This document shows positions 1 through 8,767 of a stretch of 36,833 bases of DNA, in pieces (the first letter of the stretch is position 1; every line of letters starts with the position of its first letter). The notes below the pieces were generated by a model. The model made no database searches. It saw nothing but the letters and a program-made list of their open reading frames with translations, and was not told the origin of the DNA. This DNA comes from Acetobacter sp. (GTDB lineage Bacteria; Pseudomonadota; Alphaproteobacteria; Acetobacterales; Acetobacteraceae), in contig JAFPVE010000019.1 of the NCBI GenBank assembly GCA_017413025.1, forward strand, positions 1 to 36,833. Reading direction: 5' to 3'. The position numbers and the translations under genes are program-made.

Positions 1-576
1 ACACTTCTCTTTTTGATTCTATGCTTATACACACCGGTTGATCAAATAGATACTTTCCTCAACATCAACACCATACAAGGCTTACAAAACTTCAAACAAC
101 AATTACAACAACGTCACCTTATGACAGGTCCACCACCAGAAATACCCCAAATCAATTGGGCAAAATACAAATTAACATTGACCAGTGTCATGACTATGAA
201 AGAAACAACAGCCGAAACAATACAAGGCTTACAAAAAATACACCAACAATTACAACAAATACACCAGCAATTACAAAACATACACCAAGCATTTGGTGGC
301 TCTCACCCTAATTCTCACCCCGTTTTGACCAACGCCATTTTGGAGTCACCGTCAGCAGACCTCAAATTTTGGGAATCCCTGCCATATCATGGCACGCCTG
401 GCTCTCTGGGAGTCATTAACTGGGATAAAGCACTTATCGCCGTACAGCATGGGAATTATATGCCTCTCATAGCCCTTTATTCACAAATGCAGCCTCAAAC
501 GTGGCGAAACTACTTCGTCAACTACTATAAATGGGCACAAAAAATACATGGGAAACCAGTCATCAACTATCATTAG
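1..576 (+). CDS. Gln/His-rich repeat protein, 5' end outside window
   Basis: I do not recognise this protein. The frame is open from base 1, so the start probably lies upstream; a TTG at 13 and an ATG at 121 are in-frame alternatives. The first visible residues (TLLFLILCLYTP) are hydrophobic and could be part of a signal peptide or membrane segment. The middle carries two copies of a TIQGLQ-x-x-x-QQLQQ block, the second extended by heptad-like IHQQLQ repeats, which suggests a coiled coil. The last 80 or so residues are ordinary mixed sequence rich in Trp and Tyr (for example PQTWRNYFVNYYKWAQKIHG) and may form a small folded domain. The repeat part is very A/C-rich on this strand, unlike its neighbours. 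It could be a surface or secreted protein, but no function can be given. Confidence 0.55.
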   Translation, partial: TLLFLILCLYTPVDQIDTFLNINTIQGLQNFKQQLQQRHLMTGPPPEIPQINWAKYKLTLTSVMTMKETTAETIQGLQKIHQQLQQIHQQLQNIHQAFGGSHPNSHPVLTNAILESPSADLKFWESLPYHGTPGSLGVINWDKALIAVQHGNYMPLIALYSQMQPQTWRNYFVNYYKWAQKIHGKPVINYH

Positions 577-593
577 AAATGGAACCCATAATC

Positions 594-677
594 ATGAAAC
601 AACAAAAACAAACAAAAAAACAAAGCTTTAAGAAAATCCTCTTCGGCAGCTTTATTTTGGGTCATAAAGTTTATTAA
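594..677 (+). CDS. possible 27-residue basic peptide
   Basis: A short ORF starts with ATG 18 bases after the preceding gene and reads MKQQKQTKKQSFKKILFGSF and seven more residues. It is strongly basic at the N-terminus, followed by a short hydrophobic stretch, which resembles the start of a secreted or membrane protein that has lost the rest. There is no convincing ribosome site. It may be the remnant of a decayed gene rather than a working peptide. Confidence 0.2.
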   Translation: MKQQKQTKKQSFKKILFGSFILGHKVY

Positions 678-729
678 ATTTTCTTGAAACCTTATCGCTA
701 ATCGTAAAGAGATCGGGAAAACAAAATTC

Positions 730-831
730 ATGAAATACAGACTGAAATTACGGGCACTCACTCTCGCTGTTTTACTCGGCGGATTGTCTTTGACAGGATT
801 ACCCGTCAAAGCACATGCTGAAAAGTTATAA
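730..831 (+). pseudogene. signal-peptide-only ORF, probable truncated secreted protein
   Basis: The 33-residue ORF begins MKYRLKLRALTLAVLLGG and ends in AHAEKL. It has a basic n-region, a leucine-rich core and an AHA signal-peptidase I type site at about residues 28-30, so almost nothing would remain after cleavage. The stop codon lies four bases before the end of the convergent gene on the other strand. The simplest reading is a secreted-protein gene that lost its mature part through a deletion or rearrangement with its breakpoint here. A genuine tiny exported peptide is less likely. Confidence 0.4.
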
Positions 832-834
832 TTT

Positions 835-1845
835 TCAAAGTTGTTGGGCGAGGTTTTCCCCAATAAAAGGGATTTCACGTACGCATTGAATAAAAATACC
901 GCGAGGGGATAAATCAATGGCTTTTGCATCAAAAATTGTTTTCTCTCCTAAGGCACATAATGTATGCGTGCCACGCGTAAAGGGGGGTAATCCTTGTGGT
1001 GTGTATTTCCCTAAATGGCTTTTTGTATAGGCGTGGCAATGAATATATTCAGGGGTAAGCGTTTCAAAAACAAGCGGGTGTATTGTGCCTCCGTAAGTTT
1101 GAGAGCAATCTTGGACAGGTAAAACCAATCGACCATCTGGCAGTGTGATGGGCGTTCCACCCGGGCGGGCAGAAGAGGTGCCGACAAGAATTGGGTTTTT
1201 ATGATAACAAGTCCACGGTCCGTAAAGTGTGTGGGAATACGCAGCGTGAAGCGCGTTTTGACGTGGTGAAGCTTGAAGATAAAATAGCCACCACATGTTT
1301 TTATAGCAAACAGGTGTGGCATCAATAGGAATATCATGCCCTAAGTTTAATTGCGTTACTCTTTCCCATCTATTGGGAAAAGAAGTGGCACGGTATAAGA
1401 ACAAGTTTCCAGTTTTAGAAGATTCTGGAAGCATATAAATCGCTTCATTATCTTCGATCACATAGGGGTAAGAAAGATGCCACGGTTCGGAAAGAACAGG
1501 TCTTCGTTCTAAAAGTGTCATTTGTTTGTTGAAAGTAAGGCATTCAATAATACCATGGCGCGTTCTGTAATCAAAAAACTCTGTAAAAAGATAAATTTTT
1601 TCTTCTTTTTGAAAACAAAACGGATCGGCCATAAAGGTGTAAAAAGACAATTTTGGCGTAATATTGGTAATCGTACGTGTAGAAGAGATAGCCTGTAAAA
1701 AAGATGATGTATGCGTTCGTGTATGTGCTTGTGTTTTTTCTTTTTCGTTTCTCTCTGCCATTAAAATGGGGGAGGCTAAAATATCGAGGAGAGGTTGATC
1801 AATACAAAAAAGGTTCCAAATATCTCTTTCAAGTTTGAGCTTCAT
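835..1845 (-). CDS. GINT1 N-terminal-like beta-propeller protein
   Basis: The 336-residue protein resembles the family named after the N-terminal domain of plant glucosamine inositolphosphorylceramide transferase 1, a five-bladed propeller related to the GH43/GH68 folds. The evidence is the motif series FMADPFCF, LFTEFFDYR, YPYVIEDNEAIYMLPES, WERV and PIDATPV, each typical of one blade. Bacterial relatives often carry a formyltransferase-like domain in front; here only about 70 residues precede the propeller, so it is a stand-alone form. The likely role is in cell-surface glycan or glycolipid synthesis, but the reaction is unknown. It has no signal peptide and is probably cytoplasmic. The ATG start has only a weak ribosome site. 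It is an isolated gene, convergent with the decayed region before it. Family assignment is from memory of motifs. Confidence 0.7.
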   Translation of the reverse strand: MKLKLERDIWNLFCIDQPLLDILASPILMAERNEKEKTQAHTRTHTSSFLQAISSTRTITNITPKLSFYTFMADPFCFQKEEKIYLFTEFFDYRTRHGIIECLTFNKQMTLLERRPVLSEPWHLSYPYVIEDNEAIYMLPESSKTGNLFLYRATSFPNRWERVTQLNLGHDIPIDATPVCYKNMWWLFYLQASPRQNALHAAYSHTLYGPWTCYHKNPILVGTSSARPGGTPITLPDGRLVLPVQDCSQTYGGTIHPLVFETLTPEYIHCHAYTKSHLGKYTPQGLPPFTRGTHTLCALGEKTIFDAKAIDLSPRGIFIQCVREIPFIGENLAQQL

Positions 1846-2272
1846 AAGGATAAATCTCTTTAATTTTTTTACATGTGGTTGTCGATAAAAATAACAGGCA
1901 TGAAGGGGGCATTTGGTTAAAATATAACACAGTGTACACAGTGTATAAGGAGAAAACCCTACATAATTATCCTAACTAATATAATGATTTAAAAATAAAT
2001 AATGTTATACAAAACACTTTAAAATACTTTATCGTATATCGGGAGAGGGGCTCTGATGTTGTTTTAATCGAGTTTTAAGAGGTAAGAAAGGCTAAAAACT
2101 CTTGTCGTTTCTTTACTTATTTTGTTAGATGTGCTCTCAATATGGCGAAGGTGATTGTTGTGTTACGTTAAGATAAGTAAGAAATGTGAGTAAACTATAT
2201 TAGATAAACTATATTAGTCTAGTAAAAGGTTGTTTTAATATTATGTTTTATACCATACGAGCGCTTTGAAAT
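1846..2272. other. intergenic region between divergent genes
   Basis: This 427-base AT-rich stretch separates the divergent propeller gene and cydD. I see no gene in it. It must hold promoters for both directions, but no strong -35/-10 pair stands out. A perfect tandem repeat of TAAACTATATTAG lies at 2191-2217, about 55 bases before cydD, and CAGTGTA recurs around 1931-1947. I searched for an FNR-type TTGAT-N4-ATCAA site that would fit an oxygen-regulated cyd operon and found none. Confidence 0.6.
2191..2217. repeat. tandem 13-14 bp repeat upstream of cydD
   Basis: TAAACTATATTAGA is followed directly by TAAACTATATTAG. The repeat sits within the likely promoter region of the cyd operon. Its spacing of 14 bases is not a whole number of helical turns, so a two-site operator is possible but not favoured. 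Confidence 0.5.
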
Positions 2273-4117
2273 ATGGCACGTTCTTCTGTTAAACGGCAGG
2301 AAGGTAAACAAATAGCTCTTCTTGCACGGCGGGTGCGTAAGTGGTTGACGCTGTCTGTCGCTTTAGGAGGCATTTCGGCGGTGTTTTTGGTATTTCTTTT
2401 TATAGAGATCGCACGGCTCGTTGATGATGTCGCTTTTCACCACACGCCTTTATTTGCAGGGCATTGGGTTGTTCTACTTTCTGTTTGTTTGATACTAACT
2501 GTACTCACGCAATTTTTATCTGATATAGCTGGGACACAAGCTGGGTTACATATTGTTGGCAGTGTACGCAAAGATGCTATGGAGCATTTAGAAAAAGCGG
2601 GACCTGTTGTCGCCGCGCGTTTACCCGCTGGAGAAGTGCTGACACTCCTTTCAGATGGGGTGGAGGCGTTAGAGCCTTATTTTGCACGTTATATGCCTGC
2701 TGCTGCGAAGATGGTTGTGCAACCTTTAGTTATTTTAGCCGTTGTTGCAGGTCTTGATGGGTGGAGTCTGCTTATTTTGCTTTGTACAGGTCCGCTTATT
2801 CCTGTTTTTATGGTGCTTGTGGGCTATCGGGCACAAGACTTAATGGATAAACAATGGGTGCGTATGACGATATTGGGCGGAGGGTTTTTAGACGCATTGC
2901 GTGGCTTAAAAACATTACGCCTATTTGGACGCACAGCCGATAGTTTAGAGCAAATTGCTAAAATGGCAGATGAACATCGTAAAATGACACTTTCTGTTAT
3001 GAAAGTAGCTTTTTTAACGTCGGCGTCACTTGAGTTTTTTGCTTCGTTGTCCATTGCGTTGATCGCTGTTGTTTTTGGTAGTCGTTTATTGGCGGGGACG
3101 GTTGATTTTCGTACAGCATTTCTTGTGCTGATGCTTGCGCCAGAGTATTTTATGCCATTACGGAGTTTTTCAGCAAATTATCATGCACGTCAAAATGCTA
3201 TGGCAGTGACAACACGCTTGTTGGATATTTTTTCTTTGCCTGTTTCTTTATATCGCAATCATATGTCTATAGCTTCGGAAAATATCTCTCAAAATATATC
3301 TCAAAATACTCCGGAGAATATTACAGAAAATATATTAGAAAATATTGTCGGCGATATGCCAGAAAACATTTCCTCTGAAAGTGATCAAATATCTGAACAG
3401 ACAAGTAAACATTCAGCAGAATTATTATCAGATCCATTGTCAAAATCCCATGTTGAGGTGGCGACTTTAACATGTGAACAAATTTCTGCATCTTATGATG
3501 GGCAGATATTTGTATTAGAACACGTAGCTTGTCGTTTTGAACGTAACAAACTGACAGTTCTTGACGGGGCAAGTGGTGCCGGTAAAAGTACACTGCTTGC
3601 AATTTTGTTAGGGTTTTTACCACCCTCTTCTGGGAGTATCTGTGCATGGGATAGGGAGGGCAAACCCATAGAACTCGGTAAGGTACGTATGGCTTGGGTG
3701 CCACAAAGACCTTTACTCGTTTTTGGGAGCGTTGCCGATAATTTACGTTTAGGTGCAGAGAGTGCGAGTTTGGAGGCTTTAAAACACGCAGCTCAACAAG
3801 CTGATGCTTTATCGTTTATCGAGTCTTTGCCACAGGGGTTTGATACTTCGATCGGTGAGCGTGGAAGTAAGCTTTCTGGCGGACAAATTAGACGTTTGGC
3901 ATTGGCGCGTGCCATTTTACATGAGCCAGATGTATTGATTCTTGATGAACCAACAGCGGGATTAGATCCCACGAGTACGCAGCGTGTTTCTGAAGCGATT
4001 AAGGGGTGTGCAAAAGGGCGTATTGTTATTGCGGCAACGCATCAATCCGAACTATTGACGCGTGCTGATGTTGTTTATCACATTGAAGAAGGGCGTGTTA
4101 CCGAGATTTCGGTTTGA
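2273..4117 (+). CDS. cydD: cytochrome bd assembly ABC exporter subunit CydD
   Basis: CydD pairs with CydC to form an inner-membrane ABC transporter that exports glutathione and cysteine and is needed for haem insertion into cytochrome bd. The first 320 residues hold the six-helix transporter domain. The nucleotide-binding domain shows Walker A GASGAGKST near residue 433, the signature LSGGQ near 533 and Walker B VLILDEPTAG near 555. At 614 residues it is about 25 longer than the usual CydD. The excess is a hydrophilic linker at about residues 333-390, between the two domains, built of repeated ENI/QNI units. The ATG is chosen because the conserved N-terminus follows it, although its ribosome site is weak. 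It is the first gene of the cydDCAB operon, 12 bases before cydC. Confidence 0.95.
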   Translation: MARSSVKRQEGKQIALLARRVRKWLTLSVALGGISAVFLVFLFIEIARLVDDVAFHHTPLFAGHWVVLLSVCLILTVLTQFLSDIAGTQAGLHIVGSVRKDAMEHLEKAGPVVAARLPAGEVLTLLSDGVEALEPYFARYMPAAAKMVVQPLVILAVVAGLDGWSLLILLCTGPLIPVFMVLVGYRAQDLMDKQWVRMTILGGGFLDALRGLKTLRLFGRTADSLEQIAKMADEHRKMTLSVMKVAFLTSASLEFFASLSIALIAVVFGSRLLAGTVDFRTAFLVLMLAPEYFMPLRSFSANYHARQNAMAVTTRLLDIFSLPVSLYRNHMSIASENISQNISQNTPENITENILENIVGDMPENISSESDQISEQTSKHSAELLSDPLSKSHVEVATLTCEQISASYDGQIFVLEHVACRFERNKLTVLDGASGAGKSTLLAILLGFLPPSSGSICAWDREGKPIELGKVRMAWVPQRPLLVFGSVADNLRLGAESASLEALKHAAQQADALSFIESLPQGFDTSIGERGSKLSGGQIRRLALARAILHEPDVLILDEPTAGLDPTSTQRVSEAIKGCAKGRIVIAATHQSELLTRADVVYHIEEGRVTEISV

Positions 4118-4129
4118 TAAGGAGACGGT

Positions 4130-5953
4130 ATGATCGGGCAAAAAACAACAATGCAACAAACATCCCTCCAAATAGAGACAAAACAAGGATACAAAAAACA
4201 AAGGGCGCAAGACCTGGGAAAAATTGGAAAAAGAAAAGTTCTCTCTCATTTCTGGCGTATTGCCTCTCCGGTTCGATGGCATTTGCTTTTGAGCTTGTTT
4301 TTGGCTTGCGTAGCGGCGTTGTCTAATTTTGGTTTACTTTTTCTTTCTGGTTGGTTTTTAGCCGCTGCGGCAGTGGCGGGTTTAGCAGGGCAGGTTGTCG
4401 CGCAAACGTTCAATGTTATGTTACCTTCTGCCGGCGTAAGGTTTTTTGCTATCTCTCGTATTCTTGCTCGCTATTTGGAGCGCATTGTTACGCATGATGG
4501 GGCATTGCGTTTAACAAGTCTTTTAAGAAGTTGGACATACGCGCGTTTAGCACCCCAGGCACCTGCCGATTTGCTTGATGTTCGTGGGGGAGATTTGCTC
4601 GGGCGTTTCGTGATGGAGACCGATCAAATTACCGGATGGTATACGGATAGTGCTTTACCTGTTTTACGGGCGTTGTTATGTGGGATAATCTATGTTGGAG
4701 TGTTTGCTTGTGCTCTGCCTGTGGCTGCGCTAATTTTAGCATGCGGGCTTGGGGGGGCAGCATTAGCGATTTGGGGTCTCACCCAACCTGTTGTCCATCA
4801 ACTTATGGCACGGGCTATCAAAGAGCGAGCAGATTTGCAAACAGACATGGCAGAAACATTACAAAGTTTAGGGGAAAGCATCACTCTTGGGGCTATGCCT
4901 GCGCGGTATCATGCATTAGCAACAAGACAAAAGCGGCTTGATAGGGTTCAAATACAGGCAGCAGTTGCCGAGAGACTTGCGTCGGGATGTGTGACTTTAT
5001 CTATGTTTGTAACGACGTTAATTGTGTTGGTTTATGCGACTTATGCGTTACAATCTGGTCGGCTTCTGACACCTGAATTGCCTATGTTAGTTCTGGGTAC
5101 ATTAGCTGCTTTTGATGTAATGACAATGTTGCCTCTTTCACGTTTAGCTTCGGCAACAGCTCAAATTGCGGCTGATCGGCTTGTAGAACATTGTGGTGAT
5201 CCAGATCAAAAACCTAAAGTTAAAAAGGTCGTATTACCACAGGATCCTTATGATTTACAACTTGAAAATGTATCTTTTGGCTATCCTGGTGCGGAGACAT
5301 TGGTTTTAGATAAAGCATCTTTATCTATAAAACAAGGGGAACGGGTGGCGATTATAGGTCCTTCAGGCATTGGAAAAAGCAGCCTTATCAATATTTTGTT
5401 TGGTTTTTGGCCTGTGCAGGAAGGTCGTGTTGTTTTTGGCGGTGTTGATGTGCATGAAATGGATGCAGAAACACTTTCTCAGTTTGTAAGCGTTGCGGCT
5501 CAAGATAATCATTTATTTGCCGGGAGTATTTGTGATAATTTACGTATAGCGAATCCGAATGCAACGGAGTCTGCAATGATGGAAGCTCTTGAAACAGCAC
5601 AGCTGGCAACATTTGTGGCAAGTTTGCCTGAAGGGCTTAATACGTTACTTGGTAACGAGGGAGTGCGTCTTTCTGGTGGGCAGGCACGTCGTTTAGCTAT
5701 CGCGCAAGCCTTATTGCATCCTACGCCATGGCTTATTCTTGATGAGCCAACACAAGGTTTAGATGCAGAGACTGAACAAGAACTTATGGTGGCTCTCTTG
5801 AATGCTAGACCAAAAACAACGATAGTATGTATGACGCATAGTTATGCTATACTAAAATTTATGTACCGAGTCGTATGTATGGACGGCAAAGGAATACATC
5901 CTTTTTCAGGAGAGGTTGTTGAAATGGAGGGAGAGACACAAATGGCACACTAA
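4130..5953 (+). CDS. cydC: cytochrome bd assembly ABC exporter subunit CydC
   Basis: This is the partner of CydD. Its 607 residues begin with an unusually long polar, Lys/Gln-rich segment of about 45 residues before the first membrane helix (HFWRIASPVRWHLLLSLFLA). Six transmembrane helices follow, then a nucleotide-binding domain with Walker A GPSGIGKSS near residue 408, signature LSGGQ near 514 and Walker B WLILDEPTQG. The ATG at 4130 has a good AAGGAG six bases upstream, overlapping the end of cydD closely enough for coupled translation. The long N-terminal tail might mean the real start is a later codon, but the ribosome site supports this one. Confidence 0.95.
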   Translation: MIGQKTTMQQTSLQIETKQGYKKQRAQDLGKIGKRKVLSHFWRIASPVRWHLLLSLFLACVAALSNFGLLFLSGWFLAAAAVAGLAGQVVAQTFNVMLPSAGVRFFAISRILARYLERIVTHDGALRLTSLLRSWTYARLAPQAPADLLDVRGGDLLGRFVMETDQITGWYTDSALPVLRALLCGIIYVGVFACALPVAALILACGLGGAALAIWGLTQPVVHQLMARAIKERADLQTDMAETLQSLGESITLGAMPARYHALATRQKRLDRVQIQAAVAERLASGCVTLSMFVTTLIVLVYATYALQSGRLLTPELPMLVLGTLAAFDVMTMLPLSRLASATAQIAADRLVEHCGDPDQKPKVKKVVLPQDPYDLQLENVSFGYPGAETLVLDKASLSIKQGERVAIIGPSGIGKSSLINILFGFWPVQEGRVVFGGVDVHEMDAETLSQFVSVAAQDNHLFAGSICDNLRIANPNATESAMMEALETAQLATFVASLPEGLNTLLGNEGVRLSGGQARRLAIAQALLHPTPWLILDEPTQGLDAETEQELMVALLNARPKTTIVCMTHSYAILKFMYRVVCMDGKGIHPFSGEVVEMEGETQMAH

Positions 5954-6004
5954 TAAACAAAGAAAGTACTTGTTTTGTAATATTACTCTAACAAGGTTAA
6001 AAAG

Positions 6005-7603
6005 ATGGAACAATTGATTAATTCTACAGTGGTTGATCTGTCGCGTTTTCAGTTTGCGCTTACGGCTCTTTACCACTTTATGTTTGTCCCTTTGACTTTG
6101 GGGCTAACGTTTTTTCTCGCCGCTGTCGAAACAGCTTATGTCGTTACTGGTAAACAAATCTATAAGGAAATGACCCTCTTTTGGGGGAAGTTGTTTGGTA
6201 TTAACTTCGCGATAGGCGTGGCAACAGGTCTAACGATGGAGTTTGAGTTTGGTACCAACTGGTCTATGTATTCTCACTTTTTTGGTGACATGTTTGGTAC
6301 GCCTCTAGCGATTGAAGGCTTGATGGCGTTCTTCATGGAGTCAACTTTTGTGGGGATTATGTTTTTCGGTTGGGATAGGCTTAGTAAACATGCTCACCTT
6401 GCTGTTACCTATCTTGTCGCTCTTGGTTCTAACTTGTCGGCGCTGTGGATTCTTGTGGCAAATGGGGCGATGAACGTGCCAGAGGGCGGTCACTTTGATC
6501 CCGTTACTGTACGTTTGGTTTTTGACGATATTGTTGCACTTATCTTCAACCCTGACGCACAAGCAAAATTCGTGCATACCACAACGGCAGGGTTTGTGAC
6601 AGGTGCAATGTTTGTTATGGGGATTAGTGCTTTTTATCTCTTGCGGCGCGAGCATAGGCATTTTGCGGCATGTTCTTTCCGTATGGCAGCTGTATTTGGT
6701 ATTTGTTCTGTCCTTGCTGTTATAACGTTGGGAGACGTTTTGGGTCGTCTTGACTATGAAAAACAGCCAACGAAGCTCGCAGCTATGGAAGGGATATGGC
6801 ACACAACAAATTCAGCTTCTGCGCCATGGCTTATCGCGGCTCTGCCTAATGATGCAACGCAGGAAAACTCTTTTGAGATTGGGATTCCTTATATTTTAGA
6901 CCCCATTGTTGCACATTCTTTTACGACACCGATTATAGGGATGCACGAGTTAGAAACAGCAGCAGGTCCACGTATTGAATCTGGTATTGCAGCTGTGACG
7001 GCATTACGTCATTATGAGCAGACTCACCAGCAAGCTGATCTTGATCAATTTAAAGCGCATGAAAAAGATCTAGGATATGGCTTCTTGGCAATTCCTCATG
7101 CACCTAATCAGGATGTAACAGCTATTGCGCCTGATCAAATGGCCAATGTTGTGCAACAGACAGAACCTGACATTCTGCCAAATGTTTTTGTAACGTTCTG
7201 GGCTTTCAGAATTATGGTGTTTTTGGGGTTATGGTTTTTCTTCCTTTTTGCTATTGGTGCCTATGTTGCGCTCAAAAACAAATTGGATCAGAACAAATGG
7301 CTTTTGACACTGACGATGTGGTCTATCCCTCTGCCTTTTGTAGCTGCTGAGTTTGGATGGATTACGGCAGAAGCAGGGCGTCAGCCTTGGACTGTATTTG
7401 GATATCTGCCCACGTTTATTTCGTCTTCGACACATACCGTGGGATATATGGTATTTTCTCTCATTGGTTTTGCGTTACTTTATACGACCTTTATTGCTGC
7501 TGAACTTTATCTTATGTTTAAGTTCGCTCGCTTGGGTCCGCAACCGCATGACCACAATGGTACAACGGACGCTGCTCATGCATCTGTTGCTGCTGCGCAT
7601 TAA
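6005..7603 (+). CDS. cydA: cytochrome bd ubiquinol oxidase subunit I
   Basis: CydA carries the quinol site and haems b558, b595 and d, and reduces O2 to water without pumping protons. Haem ligands match the E. coli positions: H24 (in ALYHFMF), H191 (in KFVHTTTAGFVTGAMF) and M404 (in FRIMV). The quinol-binding QPTKLAAMEG stretch is present. The loop from there to the next helix is about 140 residues, the long Q-loop form of the E. coli type rather than the short form of the cyanide-insensitive CioA oxidase. The GRQPW motif follows. At 532 residues it is close to E. coli CydA (522). The ribosome site AAGG lies just before the ATG. It is 51 bases after cydC, so an internal promoter is possible. 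Confidence 0.97.
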   Translation: MEQLINSTVVDLSRFQFALTALYHFMFVPLTLGLTFFLAAVETAYVVTGKQIYKEMTLFWGKLFGINFAIGVATGLTMEFEFGTNWSMYSHFFGDMFGTPLAIEGLMAFFMESTFVGIMFFGWDRLSKHAHLAVTYLVALGSNLSALWILVANGAMNVPEGGHFDPVTVRLVFDDIVALIFNPDAQAKFVHTTTAGFVTGAMFVMGISAFYLLRREHRHFAACSFRMAAVFGICSVLAVITLGDVLGRLDYEKQPTKLAAMEGIWHTTNSASAPWLIAALPNDATQENSFEIGIPYILDPIVAHSFTTPIIGMHELETAAGPRIESGIAAVTALRHYEQTHQQADLDQFKAHEKDLGYGFLAIPHAPNQDVTAIAPDQMANVVQQTEPDILPNVFVTFWAFRIMVFLGLWFFFLFAIGAYVALKNKLDQNKWLLTLTMWSIPLPFVAAEFGWITAEAGRQPWTVFGYLPTFISSSTHTVGYMVFSLIGFALLYTTFIAAELYLMFKFARLGPQPHDHNGTTDAAHASVAAAH

Positions 7604-7618
7604 GGGAGGACTATAATT

Positions 7619-8752
7619 ATGGACGTCTATACTCTTCTTAAAATTGTATGGGCAGGCTTGTTATGCGTGCTTCTTATAGGTCTGGGTCTATTTGTAGGCA
7701 TGGACATGGGGGTCGGTACGCTGTTGCGTTTTGTTGGGAAGACGGACGGCGAGCGTCGAGCGGCTCTTAATATGATTGGACCACATTGGGATGGAAACCA
7801 AGTTTGGTTTATTCTTGGGGGTGGGGCGATCTTTGCAGCTTTCCCGACACTTTATGCAACCTCTTTCTCGGTTTTCTATGTCGTTATGATTTTGCTGTTA
7901 TTCAGCATGATATTACGGCCTGTTGCGTTTGAGTATCGTTCAAAAGCTACAGCATCTGCTTGGCGTGAAAGCTGGGATTGGGCTTTCCTTATTTCTGGCT
8001 TTTTGCCCATGTTTGTTTATGGTGCAGCCTTTGGAAATGTGCTTGAAGGAGTTGGGTTCCATTTTGATTGGATGGGGCAATATTACCAAGATAGTTCTTT
8101 TTGGAGTTATCTTATCAATCCCTTTGCGATTCTTTGTGGGCTTATGTCTGTGGCGTTGAGTATCTTCCAAGGGGGAGTTATGCTCATGATGCGCGGCGAA
8201 GATCCAGTTTACACGCGTGCTAAGAAATGTGCTCAATGGGGTGCAATTATTGCTGCTGTGCTCTTTATTATTGGTGGCGTTTGGGTAAGGGCTCTTTCTG
8301 GCTTTGTGCTCGATAGCGGAGACCCGGGGATGCCTTCTAACCCGATGACGGGGCAACATGTAACGCGGGAAGTCGGCGCGTGGATGCACAACTATGCTGT
8401 TCATCCTATTTTGTGGATTTTTCCGTTGATTGGTGTTGTAAGTATGTTTGTTGGTGCAGCACTTGTTGCTAAGGATAGCCCACATGTTGCATGGTGGTTT
8501 GGTGCTCTTTCGTGGATTGGTACCATTGGTGCGGTTGGGGCTTCTATGTTCCCCTTCTTTATGCCGTCAACCACAAATCCTGATCAAAGTATGACGATCT
8601 GGAATAGCTGTTCGAGTGAATATACTTTGATTTGTATGTTGATCGTTGCGCTTATTTTTGTGCCTATTATTTTATGGTATACTTCGTGGTGTTATTATCT
8701 GATGGGTGGTAAAGTAAAAGCGCCGGCTATCACAGATAGTCATAACTACTAA
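7619..8752 (+). CDS. cydB: cytochrome bd ubiquinol oxidase subunit II
   Basis: CydB is the structural partner of CydA in the inner membrane. The 377-residue length matches E. coli CydB (379). It opens with a hydrophobic helix leading to GMDMGVGTLLRF, followed by IGPHWDGNQVWFILGGGAIFAAFPTLYA, the strongest family signature (quoted here in pieces: IGPHWDGNQVW and GGGAIFAAFPTLYA). About eight to nine helices follow. The start is supported by GGGAGG eight bases upstream. It lies 15 bases after cydA and 15 before the small-subunit gene, so all three are clearly co-transcribed. Confidence 0.97.
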   Translation: MDVYTLLKIVWAGLLCVLLIGLGLFVGMDMGVGTLLRFVGKTDGERRAALNMIGPHWDGNQVWFILGGGAIFAAFPTLYATSFSVFYVVMILLLFSMILRPVAFEYRSKATASAWRESWDWAFLISGFLPMFVYGAAFGNVLEGVGFHFDWMGQYYQDSSFWSYLINPFAILCGLMSVALSIFQGGVMLMMRGEDPVYTRAKKCAQWGAIIAAVLFIIGGVWVRALSGFVLDSGDPGMPSNPMTGQHVTREVGAWMHNYAVHPILWIFPLIGVVSMFVGAALVAKDSPHVAWWFGALSWIGTIGAVGASMFPFFMPSTTNPDQSMTIWNSCSSEYTLICMLIVALIFVPIILWYTSWCYYLMGGKVKAPAITDSHNY

Positions 8753-8767
8753 AGGGAGGCAAACTTA

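Noticed and set aside
7940-8485. 181-residue open frame on the minus strand inside cydB
   Set aside because: It lies wholly antisense to a well-conserved gene, has no recognisable domain and an odd Arg/His/Asn-rich composition.
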